Under the pieces are notes generated by a model, which saw only the letters and a list, made by a program, of their open reading frames with translations, searched no databases and was not told the origin of the DNA. The translations under genes and the position numbers were made by a program. Below, in pieces: positions 6,837-15,108 of a DNA stretch of 64,000 bases; position 1 is the stretch's first letter, and each line of letters starts with the position of its first letter. The DNA comes from Armatimonadota bacterium (lineage in GTDB: Bacteria > Armatimonadota > Fimbriimonadia > Fimbriimonadales > ATM1), in NCBI GenBank assembly GCA_003577165.1, contig QEUM01000006.1, positions 1 to 64,000 of the forward strand, read 5' to 3'.

Positions 6837-9659
6837 CTGAGTTCGCAACGCCCTCACGAATACATCCACTCCGAAGTCGTCACCTTCCTCTTCACCGACA
6901 TCGAAGGGAGCACGCGGCTTTGGGAGGCCGACCCGCAGGCGATGAGTGTCGCCCTCGCGCGGCACGATGAACTCGTCCGGTCCGCGGTCGAAGCGCGCGG
7001 CGGAAGAGTTTTCAAGACCATCGGCGACGCCTTTTGCGCCGCCTTCCCGACCGTCTCCGGCGCCGTGTCGGCGGCCCTCGACTCGCAGCTTGCCCTGCAC
7101 GCCGAGCCCTGGCCAAACTCAGCCCCCATCAAAGTTCGAATGGCCGTCCACACCGGCGCCGCCGAATTCCGAGATGACGACTACTTCGGTACGCCCCTCA
7201 ACCTCGTCTCGAGGCTGCTCTCGGCAGCGCACGGCGGTCAGGTCCTCCTATCGTCCGCGGCCGCTCAGTTGGGGCGCGACGATATGCCGTCCGACTCGGC
7301 GCTTCGGGACCTCGGTGAGCAGAGACTCAAGGGATTCGTGCGAACGGAAAACGTCTATCAACTTCTGCATCCGCGCTTGCCCAAAGACTTCCCCCCCCTC
7401 CGCGCGCAGAAGGGCTCCGGGAAAGGCACGAATCTCCCCAAGCCGATCACGAGTTTCATCGGGCGCGAGAAGGAGTTGGACGAAGTGCGCGGTCTGCTCG
7501 CTCGAACCAGATTGCTCACCCTTACAGGAGCCGCAGGCTGCGGAAAGACCAGGCTCGCGCTCGAGGCTGCCCTCGAAGTAGATCGTTCATCAGGGGGGGG
7601 AACCGGCGGAGAGCGCTGTTGGCTCGTCGACCTCGCCCCTCTGTCCAATCCGTCACTCGTGCCGCACGCGGTGGCCGGCGTTCTAAGCGTTCGCGAAGAA
7701 CCGGACAGGCAGCTGATCGAATCCATTGCCGACAACCTCGAATCGAAGCGGCTCATCCTTCTCCTCGACAACTGCGAGCATGTCCTCGATGCCTGCGCGA
7801 GCCTGTGCGACACCCTCCTCCGCAGATGCCCGGGCATCCGCGTGCTCGCAACGAGTCGCGAGGCGCTCGGCATCGACGGCGAACTCACGTATCGGGTCCC
7901 GTCGCTTTCGTCTCCTGGGCCCCGCACCAAAGCGACCCTCGAAAGCCTCTTGCAATACGAGTCCGTTCGCCTGCTCCTCGATCGCGCGAAGCTGCACCGA
8001 CCGAACTTCGCCCCAACGGACGAAGACGCAACGGCCCTCGCTTCCATCTGCAGCCGCCTCGACGGCATTCCCCTCGCAATCGAACTCGCGGCGGCGAGAC
8101 TGCGAACTCTCTCGCTCAGCGAAATCAACGAGCGCCTCGACCAGAGGTTCCGCCTGCTTACAGGAGGGCCGAGAACCGCGCTCCCACGCCAACAAACGCT
8201 TCGGTCTCTCATTGACTGGAGTTACGACCTCCTCGATGAAGACGAGAGGGCGATGATGCGCCGGCTGGCCGTGTTCGTAGGAGGCTGCACACTGAGCGCT
8301 GCGGAGTTCGTGTTCGCGGACGACGCCCAGGGGGGGGCTGACGTCCTGGATCTGATCTCGCGCCTTGTAGACAAGTCGCTCGTCCAAGTTGACGACTCCC
8401 ACATGACGACGCGCTACAGAATGCTTGAGACCGTTCGACAATACGCGCGGGAGAAGCTGCTCGAATCCGGCGAAGGCGAACACCTTCGCAACAGGCACGC
8501 CAAGTGGTTCTGCCTCGAATCACAGAGCATTCGCCGCCGCCATCATGAAGCACGGTGGAATTCCGAAGTGCGCCGGGAGTTCGCGGAAATGGACAACCTG
8601 CGATCGGCGCTGGATTGGGCGATCTGCTGCCCCGAAGAGGGGGCCGACGCTCTGTGGCTCGCCATCGGCCTTTGCACCGTTTGCCTGTCCTCCGACCGAC
8701 TGATGGAAGGCCGGGAGCGCGCTGCCGAGGTGCTGGCTGCAGTGGACGCGGAGCGGCACGAACCCCTCGTCGGAAAACTCCTGACCGTCGCCTCGATGCT
8801 CGCCTGGATGTGCGGCGATTTCAATCAATGCCGCGAGATGTCCGATCGCGCCGCGGAAATCCTCGAAAGACACGAAGACGACTGCGAACTGGTTTATCTG
8901 TATGGCGTGATGACCATGGTGCGGCGCGCGCAAAACGATCGAAGCGGAATGGAGTCGGTCGCTCTCAAGAGGATCGCAGCAGCCGAGCGAACCGCACACC
9001 CGGTCATGCTCGCCGAAGCATTGCGCGGCAAAGGAATCTGGTTGGACTTCGTCGGAAGACACAAAGAAGCCCACACCGCGCTAATGGAAAGCCTTGCCTA
9101 TTCTCGCAAGTCGGGTTACGAACTCGGTGAAGCGCAGGTGTGGAACTGCCTGGGCGAAATCGCGCGGGAAATGGGTGATTACGAAGAGGCGGCGAGGTAC
9201 TACGAAAAGGGGCTCGCCATATTCGAGCATTCCGACGTCAGTTGGGCCATCCAAATGGTCGAGTTGAATCTCGCGTACTGCTGTCTCGAGTTGGGCTGGC
9301 TGGAGCGCGCGGCCACCCTCCTGTTTCAGGGCATCCAACGCAACCTCGAATTCGTCAACCGAGCCGGGCTGCAACTCGGCCTCGCCGGAGTCGCGAGCCT
9401 CCTCGCGCGCCGAGGGGAGCACGCGAACGCCGCCCGCCTCTTTGGCGCATCGATGGAGGTCGAGAAGGCGATGGGTGGGGGACCGGTCGGCGCGGACCGC
9501 AGGGACTATGACCGTATTCGGGACTTCATCCGTTCGACCTCGGGTGACCGCTTCGAATCGCTGCTCTCCGAAGGCCGCGCGCTTGGACAGGACGCAGCCT
9601 GCCGCCTCGCCATCTCGGAACTTCGCAAGGCCGTGGTTTCCGTGCAGCACGACGCTTAG
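6837..9659 (+). CDS. Class III adenylate/guanylate cyclase fused to AAA/NB-ARC ATPase and TPR repeats
   Basis: About 940 residues. Domains in order: class III cyclase (about 1-170) with FTDIEGS carrying the first metal Asp, KTIGDAF carrying the second, and YFGTPLNLVSRL; a P-loop ATPase of the STAND type (GAAGCGKTRLALEAA, LLLDNCEHVLDA, LATSREALG); a winged-helix segment (LLDEDERAMMRRLAVFVGGCTL); then TPR helices to the end. It should sense an input through the TPR and ATPase parts and make cyclic nucleotide. The first ATG in frame is at 6942, but the conserved VVTFLFTDIEGSTRLWE strand is encoded upstream of it. The frame is open back to a TAA at 6825 with no ATG, GTG or TTG, so a CTG at 6837 or another rare start is implied. 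Two G/C runs of 8 lie inside. Confidence 0.85.
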   Translation: MSSQRPHEYIHSEVVTFLFTDIEGSTRLWEADPQAMSVALARHDELVRSAVEARGGRVFKTIGDAFCAAFPTVSGAVSAALDSQLALHAEPWPNSAPIKVRMAVHTGAAEFRDDDYFGTPLNLVSRLLSAAHGGQVLLSSAAAQLGRDDMPSDSALRDLGEQRLKGFVRTENVYQLLHPRLPKDFPPLRAQKGSGKGTNLPKPITSFIGREKELDEVRGLLARTRLLTLTGAAGCGKTRLALEAALEVDRSSGGGTGGERCWLVDLAPLSNPSLVPHAVAGVLSVREEPDRQLIESIADNLESKRLILLLDNCEHVLDACASLCDTLLRRCPGIRVLATSREALGIDGELTYRVPSLSSPGPRTKATLESLLQYESVRLLLDRAKLHRPNFAPTDEDATALASICSRLDGIPLAIELAAARLRTLSLSEINERLDQRFRLLTGGPRTALPRQQTLRSLIDWSYDLLDEDERAMMRRLAVFVGGCTLSAAEFVFADDAQGGADVLDLISRLVDKSLVQVDDSHMTTRYRMLETVRQYAREKLLESGEGEHLRNRHAKWFCLESQSIRRRHHEARWNSEVRREFAEMDNLRSALDWAICCPEEGADALWLAIGLCTVCLSSDRLMEGRERAAEVLAAVDAERHEPLVGKLLTVASMLAWMCGDFNQCREMSDRAAEILERHEDDCELVYLYGVMTMVRRAQNDRSGMESVALKRIAAAERTAHPVMLAEALRGKGIWLDFVGRHKEAHTALMESLAYSRKSGYELGEAQVWNCLGEIAREMGDYEEAARYYEKGLAIFEHSDVSWAIQMVELNLAYCCLELGWLERAATLLFQGIQRNLEFVNRAGLQLGLAGVASLLARRGEHANAARLFGASMEVEKAMGGGPVGADRRDYDRIRDFIRSTSGDRFESLLSEGRALGQDAACRLAISELRKAVVSVQHDA

Positions 9660-9733
9660 CGCGCCCTGGACTTCCGCGCGCGGATTCGACCAAAATTGAC
9701 TCGGATCGGGAAATCTTGCGACAAGGAGCAGGC

Positions 9734-10168
9734 ATGTTGCGAGTCTGGATTCGACACCTTTGTGCGGTAGGCGGCGTGTGTGCGGCGATTGCGATTTCTG
9801 CGTGCAGTTCGGGCGAGACTTCCGAAGCGGACCCGACGGGCGGCTACGTCTTTCTGAGTCAAACACGGAAGATTCCAGCGCGCGCCGAGTGGACGCGCGA
9901 AGTCATGGCCCGCAAGGGAGGCACGATCCGCTTCCGCGTGACGTCTCAGGCGCCGTTCGGCATTATCGTCCTGACCTCGCAGGCGTTCCAGGCTGTGAAG
10001 TCAGGCAATCGTGCTGCCTTCAAACCCTCCGACGTTCTGCTCGTAGCGGATTCGCCCACCACGACTTACGAAGGCGAAGTCACCCTCCCAGCCGGATCTT
10101 CCTGGTTCATCATCGAGAATCGCTCCGACACCGAAGTCGAATTCCATTTGCAGTGCACTGCGCCCTGA
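9734..10168 (+). CDS. Small predicted lipoprotein
   Basis: 144 residues with a lipoprotein signal (HLCAVGGVCAAIAISAC, lipobox ISAC). The remainder is a beta-rich domain: GGYVFLSQTRKIPARAEW, GGTIRFRVTSQAPFGIIVLTSQ, and a TTYEGEVTLPAGSSWFIIENRSDTEVEFHLQC tail. That pattern (a strand with 'pAGsWyliveN.sd..vevh') resembles small beta-sandwich domains used for surface display, but no function is known to me. AAGGAG 5 bases before the ATG at 9734 decides the start against an upstream in-frame GTG-like start. Confidence 0.7.
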   Translation: MLRVWIRHLCAVGGVCAAIAISACSSGETSEADPTGGYVFLSQTRKIPARAEWTREVMARKGGTIRFRVTSQAPFGIIVLTSQAFQAVKSGNRAAFKPSDVLLVADSPTTTYEGEVTLPAGSSWFIIENRSDTEVEFHLQCTAP

Positions 10169-10501
10169 CGGTTCCCGGGGGGGCGATCGAATTCGATTGA
10201 GGACCGCCGACCGAATTGCGAGTCATTGACTCGGAAGTTCATCGTCCCTTATTGTCGGGACAAAACTTCGTTTGGATAAGGAAGCGCAGTGAACCGCGGA
10301 TGATCTCCGCCAATCGCATGCTCCTCCGAATCGAAGAGTATGACGGAGATCATGCTCCTCCAAAATCAGATGATTTTCATCTTTGAAGCGGTTCGCGTCT
10401 GCGCGAACCGCTGTATCATGTCAATGGAGAAATCGCTCCTTGTATTTATTGAAACCGCTCTGCCTGAGCGCCGCCTTGGGCATCAATCCGGGAGTTGAAA
10501 C
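10169..10501 (+). other. Structured intergenic region upstream of the propeller gene
   Basis: No supported gene. It contains an inverted repeat ATGATCTCCG (10300-10309) / CGGAGATCAT (10344-10353), a direct repeat of CATGCTCCTCC (10317-10327 and 10351-10361, 34 bases apart) and a perfect hairpin at 10387-10412. Read on the minus strand, both direct repeats spell GGAGGAGCATG, that is, a ribosome site next to an ATG. The frames they open are only tens of codons long and unconvincing. Confidence 0.6.
10387..10412 (+). terminator. Perfect 11-base hairpin (terminator or operator)
   Basis: AGCGGTTCGCG / CGCGAACCGCT with a TCTG loop, 219 bases after one gene and 90 before the next. No T-run follows, so it may be a regulatory leader structure or an operator rather than an intrinsic terminator. 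Confidence 0.5.
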
Positions 10502-12595
10502 ATGAAAACCTGCTCCTTCTCGGTGACAGCGATTCTGCTGACTTGCGCCGCGAGCGCGCTCGCACAAACCACGCTTCCGAGAGCCTCCTGGCGGTATTAC
10601 CGGGTCGGGAACACGGGCATCCAGGGTGACTACTGCGAAGCGATCTGGATCGCGCCCGACGGAAATCCGTACATCGCCGGCTTCGACCCCATCTTCGAGG
10701 AGGGGGGGTTCTCGAAGTTCCTGCACAACGAAAACCGGTGGATCAACTTTTCGAACGTGGACTACCCAATCATCGGCCACCCGGACTTGACCGGCGTCGT
10801 GCGCGTGATGGACATCATCTCGGACGCTTCCGGCAAACTATGGATGGGCACCTGGCGGGGAGGCCTTTCCTTCAATCCGGCAGTCGGTGGGAGTTCGATC
10901 ATTCGGCTCACGCAGGCGAATTCAGGGCTGATCGACGAGCGAACGACGGACATCGATCTCGCACCCGACGGAACGCTTTGGTTCTCCAACGGAGGAACGG
11001 CTCGATATAACCCTGCGAGCAACTCTTGGACACGCTGGCAATTCGGAAACGAGTTCCTTTCGGTCCAGCCGAAGTCCACGGGCGGGTACCTCGTGTGGTG
11101 CTCGACGCGCCCCCCCTATCAGGATTACACCTTCGTGTACGACAGCACGACGCAGCAGTGGACGATGATCGACGTCACTTATCCCAACGGCAGGCCGGGC
11201 GACGTCGCCGGAATGCCCGGGACGGACTGCGTTGACGACGTCGGCAACTTCTGGGCGCTACGCCTCCGCAATCCCGGAGACTACGACGCGCTCGACTACC
11301 GCCGTCCCGACGGCACATGGGTGTCTCCTCCGGAACCCTACTACGGAGTCACGTTCAATATCTGGGCCTTCAAGGCGTACGGAAACGGCCGCGCTCTGCT
11401 CGCGGACGGAGCAGGAAGGGTGTATCAGTTCAACGGCGCAAGTTGGTCGAATCTCGGTGTGTGGCGACAAGGAGGTTACACCTACGCCGTGGACATCGAC
11501 GCGGCGGGAAACGTCTGGGTGAGCGGCATCGGAGGCGCGGCGCGGCGGGACGTGCTCACAGGCGTATGGCAAAGATACAGAGTCACGAACACGTCGAACT
11601 TCGACAACTTCAACAGCGATCTGACGCTCGGCCCAGCCGGAACGATTTTCGCCGGCGCCAACGCAGGCTCCGGGGTGGGGGGGATGGTGAGATTCGACGG
11701 AACGCGATGGACCGGGTGGAATCAGGCTCACTACGGCCTCGGTTACGACTGGCCGTTTCCCAATGACAACTGTCACGCGCTCACATTCCGACCCTCGAAC
11801 GGCCGCGTCGCAGTTTCGCCATTGAACTGGTTGTACGGCGTCTTCGAATGGACTGGCTCTGCTTTCGTGCAGCTGCCACCTCTGACCGGCGCGGAGAAAA
11901 TGGTCGAAGATTCGCTCGGAAGGCTCTGGGCGCTCGGCGAGTACTTCAATCTCAATGTTCACAACGGCACTTCCTGGTCGTCGGTCCCGATCATCGGGTG
12001 GGGGCAAACCATCCGCAAGGATCCGGATAGACCCGGAACCGTTTGGGCGCTTACCGGCCATGAGGTCCTGAGGACCGACGGCGTCTATCGGTTCTCGCGC
12101 ACCATCGACGACTTTCCAGAACTGACGACTCAAAGCGACACGTTCTCCGGCATTGCGGTTGGAGGAAACGGAATCGCTTGGATCGGATGCACGGTGCAGT
12201 TGGGAGCAGGCGGCTCGGGTGGGGGGCTGATTCGATTAGATGCGAACACCGGCTCGTACACGATGCTTCGGTACGACCTGGGCTGGCCGATGCCCGGAAA
12301 GTACGTCGCGCCGCACGCAGTCTCGCCGGACGGAAGAGTCTGGATGACCTATATCAGCACCTACCAATACTTCGACGGCGGCCTCTGTTGGTACGACGGC
12401 AGGCGCGTCGGCGTGTTTCCCGGGCCGGAAGGCGGCGCGCCGCAGTGGGGTGGACTTCCTCACACCCAGATCGCAGACTTGGAGGTGCGCGTCGTGCCGG
12501 GCGGATACGAACTCTGGATGATCTGCCTGAGCCGAGGCATCGCCGTCCTCTCGGTCGGCCAACCCATTACCGTCCCCGCAACCCGCTGGCCGTAG
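10502..12595 (+). CDS. Secreted beta-propeller protein (two-component-regulator-propeller-like repeats)
   Basis: 697 residues. A signal peptide (KTCSFSVTAILLTCAASALAQ) is followed by many repeats with the pattern 'dxxGnvWvgxxggaarrd', for instance DASGKLWMGTWRGGLSF, APDGTLWFSNGGTARYN, DAAGNVWVSGIGGAARRD and SPDGRVWMTYISTYQYF. These are the Reg_prop/ligand-binding propeller repeats found in periplasmic sensor domains, but here there is no membrane helix or kinase, so it is a stand-alone exported propeller. Its ligand is unknown. The start is the ATG preceded by GGGAG. A run of seven G lies at 10702-10708. Confidence 0.75.
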   Translation: MKTCSFSVTAILLTCAASALAQTTLPRASWRYYRVGNTGIQGDYCEAIWIAPDGNPYIAGFDPIFEEGGFSKFLHNENRWINFSNVDYPIIGHPDLTGVVRVMDIISDASGKLWMGTWRGGLSFNPAVGGSSIIRLTQANSGLIDERTTDIDLAPDGTLWFSNGGTARYNPASNSWTRWQFGNEFLSVQPKSTGGYLVWCSTRPPYQDYTFVYDSTTQQWTMIDVTYPNGRPGDVAGMPGTDCVDDVGNFWALRLRNPGDYDALDYRRPDGTWVSPPEPYYGVTFNIWAFKAYGNGRALLADGAGRVYQFNGASWSNLGVWRQGGYTYAVDIDAAGNVWVSGIGGAARRDVLTGVWQRYRVTNTSNFDNFNSDLTLGPAGTIFAGANAGSGVGGMVRFDGTRWTGWNQAHYGLGYDWPFPNDNCHALTFRPSNGRVAVSPLNWLYGVFEWTGSAFVQLPPLTGAEKMVEDSLGRLWALGEYFNLNVHNGTSWSSVPIIGWGQTIRKDPDRPGTVWALTGHEVLRTDGVYRFSRTIDDFPELTTQSDTFSGIAVGGNGIAWIGCTVQLGAGGSGGGLIRLDANTGSYTMLRYDLGWPMPGKYVAPHAVSPDGRVWMTYISTYQYFDGGLCWYDGRRVGVFPGPEGGAPQWGGLPHTQIADLEVRVVPGGYELWMICLSRGIAVLSVGQPITVPATRWP

Positions 12596-12741
12596 GAGAT
12601 CTCGACTGCACGTCCCGCCGAAGGTCCGTCCCCTCGCGGAGCGGACTTCATCTGGACAGGGTGCCGCCTAAATAGGGAACCAGGATCCAGAGACCATCGT
12701 CTGGAAATACAGGCTTTGCAGCCGCAGAAAAGGAGGCTGAA

Positions 12742-13407
12742 ATGGGTTGGAAACTCATCGGCTTGGTGGGTCTTTCTCTAGTGGCGTGGAGTGGGCGCGC
12801 TCTCACTCTGGGGCCATTCGTCTTCGACGACACGAAGTTCGGCGACACGCTCCTCGAGTCCGACGGAGGCGCGTGGTCCGCGGTCCACTGGCTGAACGTC
12901 TTCAACATGGACCCCGGCAACCCCGCGTACCTGACCGGCGCACACGTCCGCACTGGGATCGCGAACATCGGTCACGGGGGGCCTGTCAACTACCGCATCG
13001 GTTACAACACCGGCATCGTCAACCAATCCGGCGACGACCTCGGCGTCATCGTCGCGAGAGACAGTTCCGACCCGGTGCGCATCGCGGTGTCGCTCGACGG
13101 CACGAACTACACTTCCTTCATGGTCCTTCCGGCGAGTCAAGCGGTCGGAACCGGCGTGCAGATGGCGTGGTACTACGGGGCGTCCGGCGGCAATCCGTTC
13201 GACGCGGAACTGTTCGTGCATCCGGTCAATCTCGACTCCTTCGGAGTCGGCGCTGGTCAGATGATCCGAGGCGTGGCGATCGAAGGATACACGGGCCTCG
13301 ACCTCATCCGGGTCGCAGGCCTCGTCCCCGAACCGAGCGCGCTCCTCGCTCTCGCGTCCTTCGCTCTGCTCGCCGCGAGGCGGAGAGGGAATCGCAAGAC
13401 CCCCTGA
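12742..13407 (+). CDS. PEP-CTERM sorting-domain secreted protein
   Basis: 221 residues. The N-terminus is a signal peptide (LIGLVGLSLVAWSGRAL). The C-terminus is a textbook PEP-CTERM tail: VPEPSALLALASFALLAARRRGN, that is, the PEP motif, a hydrophobic helix and an Arg cluster. Such proteins are processed by an exosortase and attached to extracellular polysaccharide. The central 170 residues are a beta-rich domain (GPFVFDDTKFGDTLLESDGG, DPVRIAVSLDGTNYTSF) without a known name. AAGGAGG lies 7 bases before the ATG. No exosortase gene is in the window. Confidence 0.88.
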   Translation: MGWKLIGLVGLSLVAWSGRALTLGPFVFDDTKFGDTLLESDGGAWSAVHWLNVFNMDPGNPAYLTGAHVRTGIANIGHGGPVNYRIGYNTGIVNQSGDDLGVIVARDSSDPVRIAVSLDGTNYTSFMVLPASQAVGTGVQMAWYYGASGGNPFDAELFVHPVNLDSFGVGAGQMIRGVAIEGYTGLDLIRVAGLVPEPSALLALASFALLAARRRGNRKTP

Positions 13408-13595
13408 CCGCGCACTGTCGTGGGCAGGTGCTTTGCTGCCCCGTGGGGATCAGGTTGATCACCCGGTCGGCCTGCCGCGTCCTCGCGCCGGCTGATCGCC
13501 TCGCCACGGGAAAGGGGGAGGACGTCGCCGCGACAGGTTGAAGGCGGCTAAACCGTGCGTTTCTTGAGGGGGCGTTGCTGGAATTACAATAGGCT

Positions 13596-14270
13596 GTGTT
13601 GCTGACGCTTCCGTTCCTTTCCCTCGTGGGGCTGGTCCTGCCATTCCTCGCCTGGATCAACTCGCGTCAGGCGAAAGCCCATCCGGTTGATGACGAGCAA
13701 TTGCCGTCGCTGGGAGCGATGGCCCTCCAGGCGATCGTCCTGCAGGGCATCATCTTCGGACTGGCGTGGCTCGCAGCTTCCGCCGCAGGTATTCCGATCT
13801 CATGGCCCTCGCGGCTCGGGCCGGTTCCCATTCTCGCCGCAATAGGGATCGTGGTGGTCGGAATGGCTGTGGCTTGGGCGGAGTCCAGGCGTCCTCCCGA
13901 TCCGACCAACATCATCGGACGGGTCCTTGCGCGTTCGTCCGCATTTGCTCCTCAGTGGCTGGCCCTGATGCTCGCCGCCGGCATCACGGAAGAGTTCGCA
14001 TATAGGGGAGTGCTCACGGGGATGTTGGCGCTTTGGCTGGAGCCATGGGCGGCCTGGGTCGTGAGCGCGCTTGCGTTCGGCTTCTCGCATTGCTCGCAGG
14101 GCTGGCGCGGGTTCCTTGGGGGTGTCGCCTTCGCGATTGCCCTGCAAGGCGTCGTGTTCCTGAGCGGCGGGCTCCTTCTAGCCATCGTCGCTCACATGGC
14201 GTACGACTTCGGCGCAGTCTGGATCAGTGGGTGGACGGAGCGGCAGCTGGGAAGCCAATCGAAGACGTGA
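13596..14270 (+). CDS. CPBP-family intramembrane glutamic endopeptidase
   Basis: 224 residues with about six transmembrane helices. The three CPBP (Abi/CAAX protease-like) motifs are present: EEFAYRG (paired catalytic glutamates and the Arg), FGFSH, and HMAYD near the C-terminus. Members cleave substrates within the membrane and include prenyl-protein proteases and bacteriocin self-immunity proteins; the substrate here is unknown. The start is a GTG 5 bases after a TACAAT box, a near-leaderless layout. The last few codons overlap uvrA-like remnant sequence, so the natural C-terminus may have been altered by that junction. Confidence 0.85.
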   Translation: MLLTLPFLSLVGLVLPFLAWINSRQAKAHPVDDEQLPSLGAMALQAIVLQGIIFGLAWLAASAAGIPISWPSRLGPVPILAAIGIVVVGMAVAWAESRRPPDPTNIIGRVLARSSAFAPQWLALMLAAGITEEFAYRGVLTGMLALWLEPWAAWVVSALAFGFSHCSQGWRGFLGGVAFAIALQGVVFLSGGLLLAIVAHMAYDFGAVWISGWTERQLGSQSKT

Positions 14271-14412
14271 AGAACCTGCTTGCGGTCCTGGAGCCCCTAG
14301 CCGACCATGGATGCACGATTGTTGTGATGAACACACGTGCACCCGCCGCCTGGTAGACCTAGGCAAGACGATGATCGTGATCGAACACAACCTAGGCGCT
14401 AATCGAGACGGC
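14250..14412 (+). pseudogene. uvrA-like C-terminal fragments in two frames
   Basis: One frame reads GKPIEDVKNLLAVLEPL then DHGCTIVV; a second frame further on reads RRLVDLGKTMIVIEHNLGA. Both resemble the conserved UvrA segment after the Walker B aspartate ('dv.kLl.vl..LvdlGnTvivIEHNLdvi'). The two pieces overlap in homology but sit in different frames with stops between, so this is debris of one or two uvrA-type ATPase genes rather than a gene. It overlaps the last 21 bases of the CPBP gene and fills the gap up to 14482. Confidence 0.6.
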
Positions 14413-14482
14413 AGACGGTACGTTTTGCTTCAACGAAGCCAGCGGAGGAACGAGTGCTGCCGCTTCCAAAGTATCCCTCGGT

Positions 14483-15022
14483 ATGATCCCGATCGTTGCC
14501 CTCGTTGCCTTGGTGCAAGACAGGCCATCGCCCGAGTGGACGCCGCTGCTCGAGGCGCCGAATAACCTCACCCACGTCCTGACGATTCCTCCCCCGGCCT
14601 CCCCCGGCCAGCGCATGGAAATCCGTGGAAAGGTGCTAAAGGCCGATGGCAAGACGCCGTTTGCTGGCGTGATCGTCTACATTCACCACACGGATGGCAA
14701 GGGCATCTATCCCCGGCCATCAGGATCACGTCCGAGCGAGTGGATTTATTGGCACGGAAGCGTGCGTGGTTGGCTCAAGAGCGACACGAGTGGAAACTAC
14801 ATGCTGAAGTCCACCCGCCCAGCCCCCTATCCGAACCGCAGGCAGGCCGCCCATATCCACGTCTACGGTCTGGCGCCGGGTTCAAAAAGAGGCGTCACGT
14901 TCCCCGGCATCGTGTTCCACGGTGACCCGTTCCTAACCCGACAAGACACGGGGCGGGTACGTCTTTCGGAAGACCCCAACGGCGTGCTTCAGGGGCACTT
15001 CAACCTCGTCTTCCCACGCTAG
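14483..15022 (+). CDS. Intradiol ring-cleavage dioxygenase-like protein
   Basis: 179 residues. The core follows protocatechuate 3,4-dioxygenase/catechol dioxygenases: KVLKADGKTPFAGVIVYIHHTDGKGIY, RGWLKSDTSGNYMLKSTRP, then PYPNRRQAAHIHVY, which holds the second-Tyr and His-x-His iron ligands. An N-terminal hydrophobic stretch (IPIVALVALVQ) suggests export, as in the secreted 'dioxygenase' group of unknown substrate. The natural substrate is uncertain, since exported members may not act on catechols. Followed at once by a dispersed repeat and a convergent gene. Confidence 0.8.
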   Translation: MIPIVALVALVQDRPSPEWTPLLEAPNNLTHVLTIPPPASPGQRMEIRGKVLKADGKTPFAGVIVYIHHTDGKGIYPRPSGSRPSEWIYWHGSVRGWLKSDTSGNYMLKSTRPAPYPNRRQAAHIHVYGLAPGSKRGVTFPGIVFHGDPFLTRQDTGRVRLSEDPNGVLQGHFNLVFPR

Positions 15023-15028
15023 AGCAGC

Positions 15029-15108
15029 GGATGGCCGGGGTGATGTCTGAATCAAAAGAAGTGGGTGCCAAGCGAGGTACCCATCACCCATGCTCAGGCC
15101 GCCCGTCC
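15029..15108 (+). repeat. Dispersed palindromic repeat, copy 2 (internally deleted)
   Basis: Left block (GGATGGCCGGGGTGATGTC, then AATC) is fused directly to the end of the right block (GCGAGGTACCCATCACCCATG, CTCAGGCCGCC). The stop codon and last few residues (GRPEHG) of the convergent HEAT protein lie within it. Confidence 0.6.

Noticed and set aside
10250-10353. Tiny minus-strand gene starting after GGAGGAGC at 10353
   Set aside because: It has a good ribosome site but only about 34 codons and no recognisable content; mentioned under the structured region instead.
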